A program made the translations under genes and the position numbers. Shown here in pieces: positions 36,635-51,368 of a DNA stretch of 64,000 nucleotides. The stretch comes from Apis mellifera (lineage: Eukaryota; Arthropoda; Insecta; Hymenoptera; Apidae): positions 2,698,501-2,762,500 of the forward strand of contig NC_037642.1 in the NCBI RefSeq assembly GCF_003254395.2, read 5' to 3'. Position 1 is the first letter of the stretch, and every line of letters begins with the position of its first letter. The notes under the pieces were generated by a model, which was given only the letters and a program-made list of their open reading frames with translations, was not told the origin of the DNA and made no database searches.

Positions 36635-39600
36635 CCCAGAGAGAAAATTGTGAAATTTTCACACAGCATCGATCGAGTTATGAGAAATTTCTTTCTCGTA
36701 ATTGAAGATTACTTATCGAATTTTTAAAACTTGTGTAATTAATTCGAAAGGAGAAGAACGAGAAGAAGACTTTGAACAAGTAGACTGTAAGAAGATCGGT
36801 TTCGGATCGGTTTGGAAATAATTCGCGAAACCTGTTTCTTTTATTTCGAAACGTGTAAAGAAATCTGAAGTTTTATTACATTTTTTTCCTTCGCGCCTTA
36901 CTAGGACGGGTAAAGTAGACTGTTCTCCAGATTCTCTATCGCGCACTTTCTAACTCTTTTTATTGAAAAGAATTCATTGAATTTGTTATTTTTTTTTTAC
37001 GACGCTGTAAAGGAAAATATAGATTTCCATTTATTTAATTACGTTGAATTTCTATTTGGATTTGAATTTAAAAGGATGGGATGAGTAGAAGAAGATATTG
37101 AAGAAGAAATATATTATATTTCTGAGAATATACAATTTCTCAATCAAAAATATAAAATTCAGCAAGATGTTTAATCTATAAAGATTTATGGAAGAATGGA
37201 AAAATAAATTTTACTACTATTTTGCTCTATTACATATATCATGAAAGCTGAATTCAACTTTGAAAGTTCAAAGATTCTAGATTCTCGAAGATCGAATAGA
37301 TCGATTAATATAAGCAATTCCAATAATCTGTTATAACAAAAATTCAAATATGTTCGATCGATTAAATATTCCGAAGAAAAATCTAATTCTAATAAAAAAG
37401 GATATTATTTGAAGAAAATCGGCGTGAAATCGAACAAGGCGAGAGAACTTAATCGCGGTTTCTTCGGACAGTGGGAGAAGAACAGTTTCTTCTTCATCCA
37501 GTCTGTACAAATGGTGGATGTGTCAGGATCCTCTTAGGGAACGCGAGAGGGCATAGACGAAGGAAAACATCTTTACTTTTCTCGCTCGTTTTGTTTGGGC
37601 AAGCAAAGAAAGACAGCAATTGCTTTTCTCCGGATCGTTAGCGGCCAGTGAACCGCGATCCAACGATTAAACGAGGTGTTTGTATCAATTTTTTTCCCCT
37701 CCCCTCACACCTTTTTCCTCCCCTTGATAAAAATGTTAATTCGAAGGGGAATTATATTGTTCGCCCCAGGATTCGATTAAATCTTGCCGATCTGGTAGAA
37801 GAGAGATTGCGTTAAATTTGTTTAAAATTATTTAAAATCTTTCACATTTTGCTTAATTGTCCAAGAATTTTAATTCAAGTTGATATAAATATATAATGAT
37901 AATGATAATAATTCAACGTTATAATATAATATTGGAAATACAACAATCGTACTTTCGAAAAATTACAAGAAAAAAGATAGAATTTATTCAACAAGAGGAT
38001 GATAGATTCTTCAAAGATCATCGAGCAATATTTCACATCTGATTCGAGTGTCATAAGCATAATCGTGGATATATAATGACGTAACGAGTCCTCTAAGAGG
38101 ATTTTTTTTCTTTATTTTTTTATTATTTTTTGCCCAGTCGCACCTTCCAACTTGGAAAGGTCGAGCGTGGGTATCGGGAAACGTATCTTAGTTATGGTCA
38201 AGCAATTTTACGCGTTAATGTCGACGTGTTGTACGAGAAAATGCGCATATCCGACTTCCTAGAATCGAATCACCTACTCAATTCAGACTCGAAGAACGAT
38301 CTATTCGATAAGTAAATTCTTCTACGTGAAAAAAACGTGTGTTAATATATTACACGACACCTTTGAAGGATCGAGTCTAGATCAAAGAAAATACGAAAAT
38401 TGATATGTAAAAATGTTATAGATAAGATTCATTCGATGCAAATTTAAATTTTGTTTATAAATTAATAAATAATTTATTTTTATACTTGCGATCCTTCTAA
38501 GAGCATTCCACGAATAAAATAATTGGAGAAAGATCGTCTGATCGACGTTCCATTTTATAAGTTTAATCGCGTTTAAGTCTCGCGTTGTTGATGAAAAAGA
38601 ATTATACGCGTTCCGCTCGCGATTGAAAATTTTAAGCTTTTTATAAAACTCGTAAAAATTTACACTTCGTGATATTTCGTTGTTACACGTAAATGTAATA
38701 CAACGTCCAATTCTTTCATTATTTGATTTACAATCCTTTTTAATTTACGCGATAAACGTTGACGAAAATTTGAAACGATAAAAAAATTATGCCACGTATT
38801 TTTTTTTTCTTTTTCTATTTTATAAAACGAATCAATATCGATTTAACACGATATAAGATAAATGTAAATATAAAATTGACGATATTTGTAAAATTATTCG
38901 CAATTTTTTTATCCTTTTTGTATCAAAATGTTTGTAACATTTAAAAAAAAATTGTTACTATTACTGTAAATTAAAATGTATTATATGTAATGTTATAATA
39001 ATTGGCGAAAGTCACGATACGATATATAAATCGCGGCACGAGAAATGACAACAAATCGATTGTATACATTTCCGAAATATTTCGCAGTCGCTTTCCGGAC
39101 ACGGAGAGGAACGGTCGTGTTTCTCTCTGCTCTCGTCGAATATATATATAATAATTATTCTCGTTAATTTTAAATAAATTATAACAATCGTGAAAATAAT
39201 TATAAATAAATTATCGTTAAAAAAATCTGTAAATAGAAAAAATACATTATCGTACGCAACGATCAAATTTATCGATACATTTACGTTTTCCACGTTTTCC
39301 ATTTCGTTTCATTTTCGACATAAATAATATCGAAAAAAATTCTCTTCGAGCAAAAAAAGCCTACATTGAAAAATTATCGAAATGAAATCCTCTCGCAAAA
39401 TTCAACCCAGAACCGTCAATTTCTTTAAACATAATTTGATCGTTCATCGATTTCCCTTCCGTTCGCGTGACAACGTATTAAACCACCCGCTTTATGGAAT
39501 CTTCGTCCAAGGCGCGGTCCCAACGTCGTAAAACTTTTTACATACGAGGCACTTTGTTCACGTGCGCTCGATAATCGCGTCCAATAATGCCTCGGCTCAC

Positions 39601-42600
39601 GGCTATACTCGCGAATTATTCGTGAACAGATCTTTTGATGTATAGATAATGAAATCGTGTATTGAAAAGTGACGTCAATTTCGTCGATCCATAGGCGCGA
39701 TTTCTTCTTCTTAATTTTTCGCTATTTTGTTCTACTTCCTCTTAAGCAATTTTTAAAACTGTGTCTATTAACATCAACGTTGAGAGAAAAATCTTTCTTG
39801 AGATTAATCATTTGAATTTTTTATTGTGTTGTATTTTTGAATTATATTATCTGATTTAATTAAGAGGAAGAAAAATTGTTGTTATTTTAGATACAAAAAC
39901 GTTTGTTTAGGATAAAATATAATTTAAAAGAAATAAGTATTATTTTCAAGAGACTTATCCGATTATTTTAGATAATAATAAAATGTAACAAGTGATAAGT
40001 CGTTTGCAAAAAAGTAGATTTTATCATCAAAAAGTTGTATAAATATAAAATTTATATTGTTCGAACAAAAGATAAAATAATTATTTCAAAAGTTATTTAT
40101 CTCTTCCATCAAAAGTATCGTCTTTTGATTTGATATTTTCTCACTATTTTGTTCACTGCTTACCAATAAACAACGATACAAACTCGGTATAAAATTATTT
40201 TTACACGGATTTACGAATAAATAGTAGCAGCAGAGAGCGTAATGGAGAGGCCATATGGCGGGTCTCGTTCCTTGAGATAAGGGTATCCCTTTTTCGCAGT
40301 AACAAACGGAACTCCATTTTATGAGGTGCGTCGTCTCGGTGTTCCTTACGCGATCCCTATCTCAAAGCGTTTACTTTGTTTCATAAACACTTTGCGTGCA
40401 CGATAATGAAAATCGATAAAATTGGCCCGTGTCATGGTTGCAACGATATCGTGTTAATAAACCATAGGTTCAGAAGTCGTTGATATTAAGTAGATGCACG
40501 TGAAAGGATGTTTTTGTACGCGATAATACTGTAACCCTTTACAAGCAAGAACCGTGATTAAGTAATTTATACGGAGTAGAACAATTTTCGTAAATTCGTC
40601 TTTCCAACTTGAATCTTATTAATTTTCCGGTAATCTCGATTTTTCTTACGAAATTCGAAGAGATAATTAAAGGATAGATAGAAAAAGGAATGTTTCTAAA
40701 AGATATTGGAGTTTATTTATTTACTTATTTATTACCCAATTATAAAGAAATTTATTAAGAATGTGGAGAGGTTTCATTAATAAAAAAACAACTATATAAC
40801 ACTTCTCGTCTCAGTGTTTAGAATCTCTTCGTAGATTTTTTACATCGCCAGAGCAAAAATTAAACGCGCGCGAAAGAGAAATATTGCAACAATAAATGAA
40901 ATAAGAAAGAAAGGAAAAAAAGGAATATAATCCTTTTCAAATTTTTTAATTGGAATTTACCTGTAAAAAATCAGGGATGATTAATCGAGTTGAAATTATT
41001 AGAGAAGGTGTGTGCTGGAACAGTGTGTTGAACACGAGCATGCCATCACTGGCATGGGAGGGGAGGGGGGACAAATTGTTTCCTTTATGACATTGTTTAA
41101 TTACTTGCCTACGGCCAGTCATACACTTTCTGAAACGCTTCGGTTACACGCGACCGCAGTTGACTTCTAGGGAATTCTGTAAAAAAATTAATTAGGGCGC
41201 GAGTGCATTAGTGAATGCGCCCGCTGGATCTCCCTCCTCCCTTCCTCCTCCGGCCAGGAATTGTCATTTATTTTATTGCCTGATGTTTTTCGAGTATGAG
41301 GAATTGGAAAAATGTATAGGAATCGTTACGTTTATCTCGTTATTTAATATTGGAGAGTAGAATGTTGTGTCGTATCGTGCGCCATCTGATAACCCTTTTC
41401 CGTTACTTTTCTTAATTATATTAACGATCTGCGATAACATTAAAGATTGACTCGGGCCGAGTATTTTATTTTCTCGATTTCAACATCGATAAACGAATCG
41501 TTTAGCTAGGCAAATTGATTAATTCCATATATCGTTGAACGTTTCTTTTTTAATCTTTTTTTAAACAAGTTGATTATTAACGTTATTAGGTTATCAAAAA
41601 TTTTCCAAATTATATTATTTTCTCGTAATTTGGATCGATCATCATCCATTTCGTGTGAAAGTATCCTCATTCATTTAAAAAAAATTTAGTTAGTATTGAA
41701 AGATACAATGAAATTTTAAATTGGTTTACTTGTTTATTAATTATCATTAATCGATAATAAATATATAGGTATACTAGATTTAGTTTGATTATCGAAGATT
41801 ATCGAAAGAATTGGGAAAAATGAAGAGAGTGAGGAGCTGTTTAATAACTAGAAACTATATTAGTCGTGGTCTATTTATCCCTCCAGCAAGTTGCACGCTA
41901 AATTGTATCTATCTTTCATCTTAATCGACCCACGCGTGGATTCATAATCGTGTATGCACACGTACGTATACAGGGTGCCCCTATAATTTTCGTATAAATT
42001 TTTCCACCTTGTTCGAAATAATAAAAAATGATTGTACAGATAAAATGTCTTAAATGATTTATTAAGCAATTATAAGGAAGATATGGGACGTGAGGAAACT
42101 TGTATAAAAATATGGTACGTGAAGAAACTTAATTTTATATACCCCCCACTCAAAAATCTCAAAGTTTATTTTCAATGCTTTTGATAAAATGTTTTATTAT
42201 AATCATTAATATATCTTTTATACGTAGTTTAAATTTAATATTAATGTTTATGAGATGGTTAATTAATGTGTTTGCAATTTTTGCAAGCATTTATTTGTCA
42301 AATAAAATAGAAAATATTTGAATAATTATTCTTAAGAATTACGTATTATATCATTTAATATTCAAGATATTAATTATGATATAATATGTATTTCTTTCTT
42401 TCATTCTTAGTTTTTAATTAATAATAATAATTATTGATCACAATATAATATTCAACACTTCTTCTTCTTCAAGATGTTTCTAGTAGAAATTATAACGACA
42501 CCTTGTACATACAGATGTCCTCTCGATGAATTATATAGCAACGATTCCAGGCTACTTTTTAATCGAAACCCATATAACCGGATGAAACGTTCGTTCAACT

Positions 42601-45600
42601 TTCTATGTGTCGCGTTTTGAAGAGAGGCCATCAATTGAGAATCGCAAATCTACACGTGCGATCGTACACGTCGATGTTAACGAGCGAATTAATTAGCTTT
42701 GATTTGGAAGTATTCGATTGATCGGATTGATGAAACGCGTGCCTCGAATTAGTTATACACGCGCATAAATTAAAATCGAAGAACCTTCGAAATCGAAAGG
42801 AATTTTTACGGAATCGATACGGATTTTCTGAAAAATATTTTTAATCAAACCGAATATATTTTACTAAAAACATCTCCTTTCGCGCTTTTTAAATGATCGA
42901 TTACATCGAAAATCAGTCGGATTAAAAGTTACGAGTTTTTCTTGTTTGTTGTTTCGAGTCCGGTTCGAAGCCATCGCTAGTCTTCTCGATTTTAATCGAG
43001 AAAGAAAGGGGAGGGAATTAGAAAAATAAGTTTCACACGGTTGATCGGTTAGATCGCATTGTCTGTCACGAATGCAGAAATGCAATGTGTGCGCACACGA
43101 CGCGGTGCAACGAGAAAGCAACGGCTCGACGGAGGAGTAGTCGTTAGAATGGTCGGCAGAGCGAAAACCAATCATCTCGCACGAGCGACGATGCTCTCGA
43201 GGAACCTTGAACTCTGCACTCGACCAAGTTGGAATTTCTACACGGCACGGATCGAGGGGGAGTGACACGGATCCCCCGTTCATTCGCAAACTGCATATCG
43301 CAGGGAATAAAAGCGTGCTCCGTCGAAATTGACCGGGACTGGGTCACGGAAGTATTCGAGCGGCCGGCAATCGAAAGCATTAATCGAGCAACAATCGATG
43401 AAACGTGCGACGTAGTTGAGCATTCGAAAAAATTGTTAGGAAATGTATTTTTCTTCTGATTTAAGTTTAGGAACTTCTTTTTCAAAAATAGTTTTTAAAT
43501 GATCGATTATTTCAAATAACAGAATAGAAGATAAATGAATAGACAAATAGAATATCTTTGTTAATTTATTGTTCAACTCGGTATTTAAATTCATGTAGGA
43601 TGAATTTACTTCAAATTTGTTTGGAAACGTATAAAATAAAAAGATCGGTATAATGTTTATTTCTAATTTTTGAAATAATACACAAGTTTAATGCAAATAA
43701 TTTTGGATAAGAAAAAAAGTTTTTCAAGTGGAAGTGTTCGATTATTTCCTAGCTTAAAACGCGATTTAAACGTGAAGCTAGGTACATACATCAACATAAC
43801 TCTTCCATTCTTTTTTATGAAAAATATCTGAAATTTCGACAACAAATAGGTGGAGATCAGACACTTTCTGCTCGGAAACACTCATTACTTTTAACGTAAT
43901 GGCACGATATATCTTGGAACTCATAAGATCCCGTAATGTACTGGCGATTCTGACGAAGTTTGCCTGTATGAATTTATAAGAGAAATGACGATAATACGGG
44001 AAATATTTCATTCTGGAAAATATTATCCATTAAAGAATAGGATGGATAGCTTGGAAAAATCCTTTTTTTCTTTTTTATTTTTTTTTAGCAAAACTATTAT
44101 TCCAATATACACGAATTGTGGTTTTTAAAAAAAAATGTTTGTATTATAAACTTTGGATTTTCGTAATTACAGTATCCATATAATTAACAAAAAAAAAAAA
44201 AAAAAAGAAAAAATAGGATGCATCTTTTAGGACGCACAAAGAAAAGCAACGAAAATCTCTGTAAAAACACGATGTTTCCTTGTTTTTCAATCTTTCGCTT
44301 GTATTAAAAATATATAAGAGAAAAACATTTTATATTACATCATGTTAACGTAACGCCTTCGGTAATTTTAATTTCGCAAAAATCTCTTCTGTTCCCGTAC
44401 AAAATTTCCACTGCTAAGCTAAATGAAATTACAAAAAGTTTTATAACGAATAAAAGTTCATCCCCGCCATTTGAGAAATAAAGTTTAAAAATTCGAAGGT
44501 TTTCCACGAGATGCGTATTATTTGCGCGCAAGATTATCTTTTTAAATCCTCGTTTGGAAGAAACCTTGAACTTAGAAACTTTCATTGTGGGGTAAACTGG
44601 TTCTAAATAATCCGGTTAACAACCTGCGACGAAACACGCGACTCCTTTGAATTTTTTCGCGGATTCGAGCATGTTTTTGCTCGAAAATTTTAGCTGAAAA
44701 TTCGAATTATTATCGTATTCCGCGTATCAATATCGATGATAAATTAAGCAAAGGATATCGAATGGGGATGATGAGTATTAAAATAAAAAAAAAAAATAAG
44801 TGTTTTTGATTCTTTTTATATCATTTAACGATTGGTGCTTTGACCAAATGCCTTTCGTGATCAAATAACCTTGAACTTTTTCACTGTTCCACTCTTTGAA
44901 ATATTTTTGAGAAAGTTATTCTTGTTAAGCGTAGTTAACAATGAAATTACGGCCAAGTAAAATTGTTCCATCAATAATTTATAATTTATAAATAACGCAG
45001 CAATAAGACTTATAATCGCAAATGGCACGTGAAAATTGTATTAAACGATGTCCAATTGTTTTAAAATATTGTAAAAAATGATAAATTTTAAATTATTCGT
45101 CAATCGATTATTTCATGTTTGATAATCAATAATAGAAAATTTAAATCGAGACTTGAAATTAACTTTAAAAATCCAGTGCAAGAGGCCGCTTTTTTTTCGA
45201 AACGAAATGATCAACGAAAAACGGACGAGTAACGAATTCAAACGACGTCACAATTGATTATCGGCTTTTAAAAAATTTATATTTCGTATTAACCCTGTTT
45301 ACGGATAAACGGGAATTTGAAATGTGAAAAATCGAAGGTGAAAGAGTCGTTTCCGATAAAAATGGAAGAATTGAAATTACCTTTTCAAAATAAATTTTTA
45401 TTCGAATAAATAAAATGATTTATACGATCAAATGTTCGATCATTTTAAATAGTAATAGAAAAAAGATGAGTAATAATATTATTCTTCCAGTTTAATTTTC
45501 ATTTTCAAAGTACAAAAAATCGTACATTTATATCAGAACCAAAGAAATGTGCATAGAGAAGTAAAGAATGTAAGCTTCAAATTGGAAAAAATTTCTTATT

Positions 45601-47186
45601 ATCAAGATACACGTTAAAATAATTGATTGTGCCGATCAAATTATTATTCAAATGATATTGCTTCCTCTTCATCTCTTTCCTTTATATTAGAATTTTGTTT
45701 CTTCGACGATAATAAAATAAATAATCGTTCTGACTACATTGTCATCAACTTAAGGGTAGGAAAGCCGCACATGCGCGCCTACAGGGACAGCAACCAAACC
45801 AAAGCTTGGTAACAACGCAATTGTTAGTGTAGTGTCGTTCAGCTCTATCGCGAGTTTACAATTCATCCTCGATTAAAATTCGTTATTTATCTGGAAATCC
45901 AGCAGAAAATCGTGACCAATCTCGATAAATGGAGACCAAGTGAGAATGTTTCGTGTTGAACGATGTCAAATTCAAGAAGAAGAAGAAGTAATTATCTTAT
46001 ATGATTTTTATTTAATTCTTTTCAATGAGATCTCTTTTTCCAATTATCATATTCGAAATTAAGAAATTAATAAGAAGAGTGTCGAAAGATTATCTCTTTT
46101 TTCATAAATTAGAGAGTAAATAGAATTTTGAATAAGTTGGAGGAGAAAGAGACAATTTGCAGCTTTTTTTTAACTTGGTAATCAAGATTAATGTTAAAAA
46201 TGTTTCTAAAAATATTGGGAGAAAAGTGACAAGAAACTTGAAAAGACTGTCTATACAGTTTAAAAAGTTTTCACTGCCCATATCTAGTTTGACGAAGTTT
46301 CTATCACGAACCCTTTACTCTGAATTTAATATTTATTATGGGCAATGGTTCACGTCAAAAATTATAACACGCTTTTTAACATGGCTGTCTCGATGGATTG
46401 TCTTAAGAAGAAAGAGGACATGGAAAACGTATTAATAAAGTGTTTCAAGTTTTTCTTTTAAATTGATTCTCGACCGAAAGAGTCAAAATGGATGAGAGGC
46501 AAGAATTGTTTAAATAATTTGGAACAAACGAAAGGCTACAACGAACCTCCAACATTTATAATCGTAATAATAATCGTTATCGATTACGAAACAATTAAAT
46601 TAATGAACGAAATCACAACAAGCTCATCGAAACTTCTCCGTGAAATTGCACAGAATGAGATACATTAAACTTGATATTCAGAAAATCGATTAAAACCAAC
46701 GACGTAGTATCATATCGCACGATTCTTCATTCTTCGTAAAAACATTGACGTGAATTTATTATTATTCCAATCGTTAATTCAAGAGATGTATAGATAATAA
46801 AAAAATTAAATAAAAAATTCAATTGGATGATCGTAATCGAGGAATAATTAATGTAAATCGACATCAATAACGATGAAACGTATCAAATAAATATAAATTT
46901 AAAAATCGAATCTCGAAGATCTCTTAAAATTATTCAAGAGAATATTTGTTAAAAATCTCGATTCGAATTGGAAGAAAAATCGTATATAAGGTATATAAAC
47001 ACCATGAATCAAAATGGATTTTTCGTGATCGATTCTTCATCGTTAGAGAGCGTAGAATTTGTAATTTCGAGGATGAGAATTCAAATGGATGCACGGTGTT
47101 AAGTATCTCGAACGAACAATGGATCGTAAAGTGGAAGGGTGGCAATTTGAACGTTGATTCCTCCAATGATAAATGGAACGTGATAA

Positions 47187-47699
47187 ATGGGAGGGATGGA
47201 CGACGTAATGTCGCGTTTCTTCGATTACAAGCATATGAAGGGGAGAAGGGTTTATAAGGGAAGGATGTTATCGAAGGGAAAAAGGAAGACGATGAAGCGC
47301 AAGGAACAAGAACGTAAGAAACAAGGGAGATACATCCAATCGAAACAAGTGGAAGCCTGTTGTGGAGTTTCCATGGACGTGAAAACGTCCTGGGCGGCGC
47401 GAGAATTGACGTCCACCTATTCCAATCTGAATAATATGGTATTGTCTTGTGTGATAATATTGCTTTACAAACTGCACGTTTTATTACACTCGATTCTCAA
47501 AGAAATATACACGGAATCGATAAAATTATACATGCGGCACGTAGAAAAATTTACCGGGAAGCCTCGCGATAGGCGATACTTTGACACGATGATTGGTTTC
47601 TTTCAAGAAAAATTACGTAATATTATTTTTGCACGGGATATTTTGCATATTGTAATTATCGAGGATGGGAAAAAAAATATTTTTAAAAAAGGAAATTGA
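47187..47699 (+). other. Unassigned 170-codon open frame
   Basis: The frame runs from ATG 47187, directly after an in-frame stop, to TGA 47697. It is the longest ATG-started frame outside the ZC2HC1 gene. The first 55 residues are Lys/Arg-rich (MKRKEQERKKQGRYIQSK). A hydrophobic stretch (MVLSCVIILLYKLHVLL) follows, which could be a single membrane segment, then a basic C-terminal part. It overlaps a second + strand frame (46946-47257) in another phase. No family is recognised, and A-rich purine codons make chance openness plausible. Confidence 0.2.
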
Positions 47700-48198
47700 G
47701 GAAACGAGGAAGAATTTTCGTGAAAAAAAATTTCTATTCGATTATTTTTTCTTTTTGTGTATATATAAAAAGTGTAAGTATAAAACTTATAAAAGTGTTC
47801 CAAATTTACCAAATATATATTTACACGTTAATTATTGTTTGTTTCATACAAGAAAATTTCCAATCGAAGAGAGGATTGTTTCCCAAATGGATCTGGAAAT
47901 ATGTTAATAAAATCAAATTGAACTCGAAACGAAGAGGCAAAAAGGGGAAAAGCCCATCGATGTCAACGATCTCTCTGATCCAAAAAGGATCGCGCATATC
48001 ACACTTGAACCAGGCGTGGAAGACGCCTGGGTATCGTGGCTCTGACACACATGACCATGTATAGAGTATCAAGGCACGCAGCGTTCCCCTGCTTTGCTCC
48101 TTTTGCTCTTTTCCAAAACGATGTTCGAGTGTCGTTCATGTGTCATTCATGCGGCGCGACCAGTTTCTCCAATTCCATTCCCCGATATTTGCAATCCC

Positions 48199-48220
48199 GT
48201 ATATATATATATATATATAC
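48199..48220. repeat. (TA)n microsatellite
   Basis: An alternating T/A run flanked by G and C that forms a perfect palindrome of 22 bp, prone to hairpin extrusion and length variation. Confidence 0.9.
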
Positions 48221-51200
48221 CGTTGATCGATGTTTTCGAGACAACAAGGCACGATTCCCCATTTGCCTTTTCCGTACCATCCGACGAAACGAGCATTCGT
48301 GTTCACTGTCTTGTTCTTGATTTACGATTTCTCTGCAACCCGTGTTGCGAAAACGTTATTTGGAACCTTTTGTCCGCTCGTTTGGTAGGAAGAGTGATAG
48401 GGAACTAGATAATGATAAGTTTGTGATAGTTAGTTAACTTGATCTAAATGGGATTATATTCAAGAAATTCGAGAGGAGAAATATATGCTTTTTAATGAAT
48501 AATTAGTCAGATTCATTAAATTTTGTTTCTATTATGTTTTCGATGTGTTAAAAGGAAATAATAAGTAGTTGCAGTATTTTCTAGCGTGGAATTGCAATAA
48601 TTGTTTCTGGAGGATCTTCATTATAATTGTGTAGTTTTTGGACACACTTTTTGATTAGAATAGTTGAGGTGACAATTTAATTATCTATCTAATCTGTGTT
48701 ATTTAGTATCAGGAAAATTCAATGTTACATGGTGATAATTAATTTTTACAATATTTTAAAGAATTTTATAGAAGTTTTGTTAAAGATAAGAGAATAGGAA
48801 AATTTATAATTCTTAGATTTTTGAATCGACTCTTTACAAATCTTTATCTCCGAAAATTTTTCGTGAGAAATGCAGCACTCTATTTTTCTATTAAGCTCTC
48901 GAAATCATCTTCATTCGTCTTGTCGCTACGCCTCTTCATCTCGCTTTTTCACGTTTGGTTTGCTTTCTTTATCTTTGTTTCCCTCATTGAACCACGATAA
49001 AAGCCACTTTGCAGGTTTCTCGCAAAGCATTCGACCTCCTTTCCTCCGTTGATCTTCGTTTCTTTAATGTACCTGTGATCCTTCCTCTTAGCCCACCTGT
49101 CCTCCTCTCCTCTCTCTCTCTCTTCCTTTCTCTCTCCCCCTCGTTTGTTTCGATGATCCAGAGTCTTATTTAAGGGCAAGGTGAACGTACTCGTCTTGCC
49201 GGGTCAGATTTTCTGCTCCACCCACGCGCAAGCTGTTCCATATCAGGTTTATTTTCGAAAATGAAAATTCACAAATGTTTCTCTTTCCAAATGTTTTGTT
49301 TCCTTCGTTGTTCAATGGAAAGTAGGAAAAAGATTGGATAGATTTTTAAAAAACGTATATTGATGATTGGTAATATTTTGGATTTTGGAGATATGCATTC
49401 AAAGGAATCTATCTATTGTATTATCGATTTCCTTAAGTGTTTCGGATGTAGCTGCAACGTGCATGCACGTTATATTGCAATAATGTGCTATTTGCATAAT
49501 TCTAAAGTTAGATTTACTCGTTTGTATTATTAATAAAGGATTCTCGTTTACTTGCCATTGTTTTCATTCCTTTCTCATCGAAACTTTATATCTCGTCTAA
49601 TTTAATTTCTCGTGAATCGCTTTTTTTCTTCTTCTATTATTTCACGCTGATGGAAATGCAGATAAATCTACATGCTTTATTTCCGATTAATTGATTTATA
49701 GAGTTATGCGAAGTTACGTTTCACTTGCTAAATTATAGCGTACGTGTAATTTAAATATATCTTAGAATCTATTTAATTATTTATTAATCCGAGTCGATGA
49801 ATCTCAGCGTTATTTAATATCGTTATTCATCTTTTGTTTCCTTGTCATTCCGTTGATCGAAAAATCAAAATCGATCAATTTAATTCCCTTTCCACAATCT
49901 CTCGAAATGTTTTACGAGTTTTTAGAAGTTTATTTATAACTTAACGTAGAAAATTATATTCGATCGAAACGAATGTGTCTTCGATGGCTGATTAATTGAA
50001 AATATTGAAACGAGGCAAATTAAAAATACGTGCAGCAAGTTTAGAAAAAAATAATCGATACCTCGAGCAAACATTTGAGATATCGAAATTCTCTCAACAC
50101 GTGATGAATATAATTACACAGTTGTTCATAACATCGGATTTTGCTCTCCGTATTTTCGTAAAATTCGATAAAGAAAATCTCGAAAAATCGTCTTCTAAGA
50201 AAAACAATCCTTCGATATATTTCGATTCGAAGGTTGTGGACGCTAATCGACGTCCAATCAACGTCTCGTTATCATTACGAATTACACGTTCACGGCCGGT
50301 CGAGGCAGGAATTTGCACGTGTACAAAGCGAGACGACCGGCGAGTCAGGCTCATTAGGAATAAATCAATTAGCAGGCCTGTTGATTGCCGGCCCAACGAT
50401 TCGACGGCTATCCAATTAACAGTTTCCTCTTGATTATCAAACAATGCCCGATCTTTCGAACGAAGACGAATCCCGACTGGGTCGACTTATACGACGCGTT
50501 AAAACTAAACGTTCTAAACGCGATCTATACTCGATCGCTTTCCACTTCCGGAACCGGTCATTCGCCTCCGATCGACGAAGAATATTATTTACGAGGATAT
50601 ATTTGAAATTAGAAGGGATACTAAAATTTGCAAGAGTATTTCATCATTTTTATTCGTTCAAAAGTCTTATTAAACTCTTATTTTCAACTTGGGTTCGATT
50701 CTTGAAAATTATATCGCGTATAAGGATCGAGTTAAATAACGCGATACAACGATGGCGAAAACCATATCGTGCGAGGGGGGGAAAAATTCTCATCAGCTTT
50801 GGCTAGGTAGCGGGTTTACTAACCTCTTCACATGTAGGTTAAAAGGAATCGATGAGATTGCACGTAGAGTGCAAACGCCGCGTATGCATCGGTCGAGGCT
50901 ATAGAACGTGCAACTATCGCTGCAGGAACCGCGGTTAACCGAGAGTCGTAGGTCGGCCAGTAGTGTGTTAAACTCTGCCGCGCTTGATTATATTTTTTTT
51001 CGAGGGTTAGTGGAAGAAAGAAATCAAATCGAGAAAGGGAAATCACGAATGAGAAGATTTTTCTGTGCGATTTTCTATATGGACGAGCTAATCTAAAGGG
51101 ATTTTTAATCGGGGAAGAGAACGTGAAAATATCGAGATCATTTTGGATCTCTTGAACGAATTTATATTCGATCGATGAAGAACAATATCCTGGAACAATA

Positions 51201-51368
51201 CGTTTCGAAAATAAATATAATATTTCATTTTTTGAGCTATAAAATTAATTTAAGTCCACGAAGATTTTCATGACACCGTCGAGGAAGGAATTTAATTCGA
51301 TTCACGATATTTCTTTGAAAAAGAACTTCGCGAAATATACAATTTTAATCTTAAAAATCCTTGGCAAG

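Larger units (their letters stand above)
31800..51368. other. Non-coding stretch upstream of the confident coding exons
   Basis: Mostly AT-rich, with a degenerate minisatellite at 33.1-34.06 kb. GC-richer islands lie at 32.83-33.05, 34.08-34.43, 36.18-36.64, 43.04-43.46, 50.25-50.6 and 50.82-50.97 kb. Open frames occur in these islands, but none has domain support. The last island, about 400 bp before the first confident exon, could contain a proximal promoter. Confidence 0.45.

Noticed and set aside
42864..43283. 139-codon minus-strand frame with several Cys
   Set aside because: It sits in a GC island where other frames on both strands are also open. The second half is basic low-complexity sequence, and there is no family match.
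50234..50419. Stretch GSLGINQLAGLLIAG resembling the start of a paired (Pax) domain
   Set aside because: The likeness covers about 15 residues and ends at a stop. None of the later paired-domain sequence appears in any frame nearby, so it is probably chance.
49996..50433. 145-codon + strand frame
   Set aside because: It opens at TTG rather than ATG, overlaps other open frames, and has no domain or splice evidence.
50444..50806. 120-codon frame starting MPDLSNEDESRLGRLIRRVK
   Set aside because: It has an ATG, but two other + frames are also open here and no domain or splice support exists. Taken as compositional.
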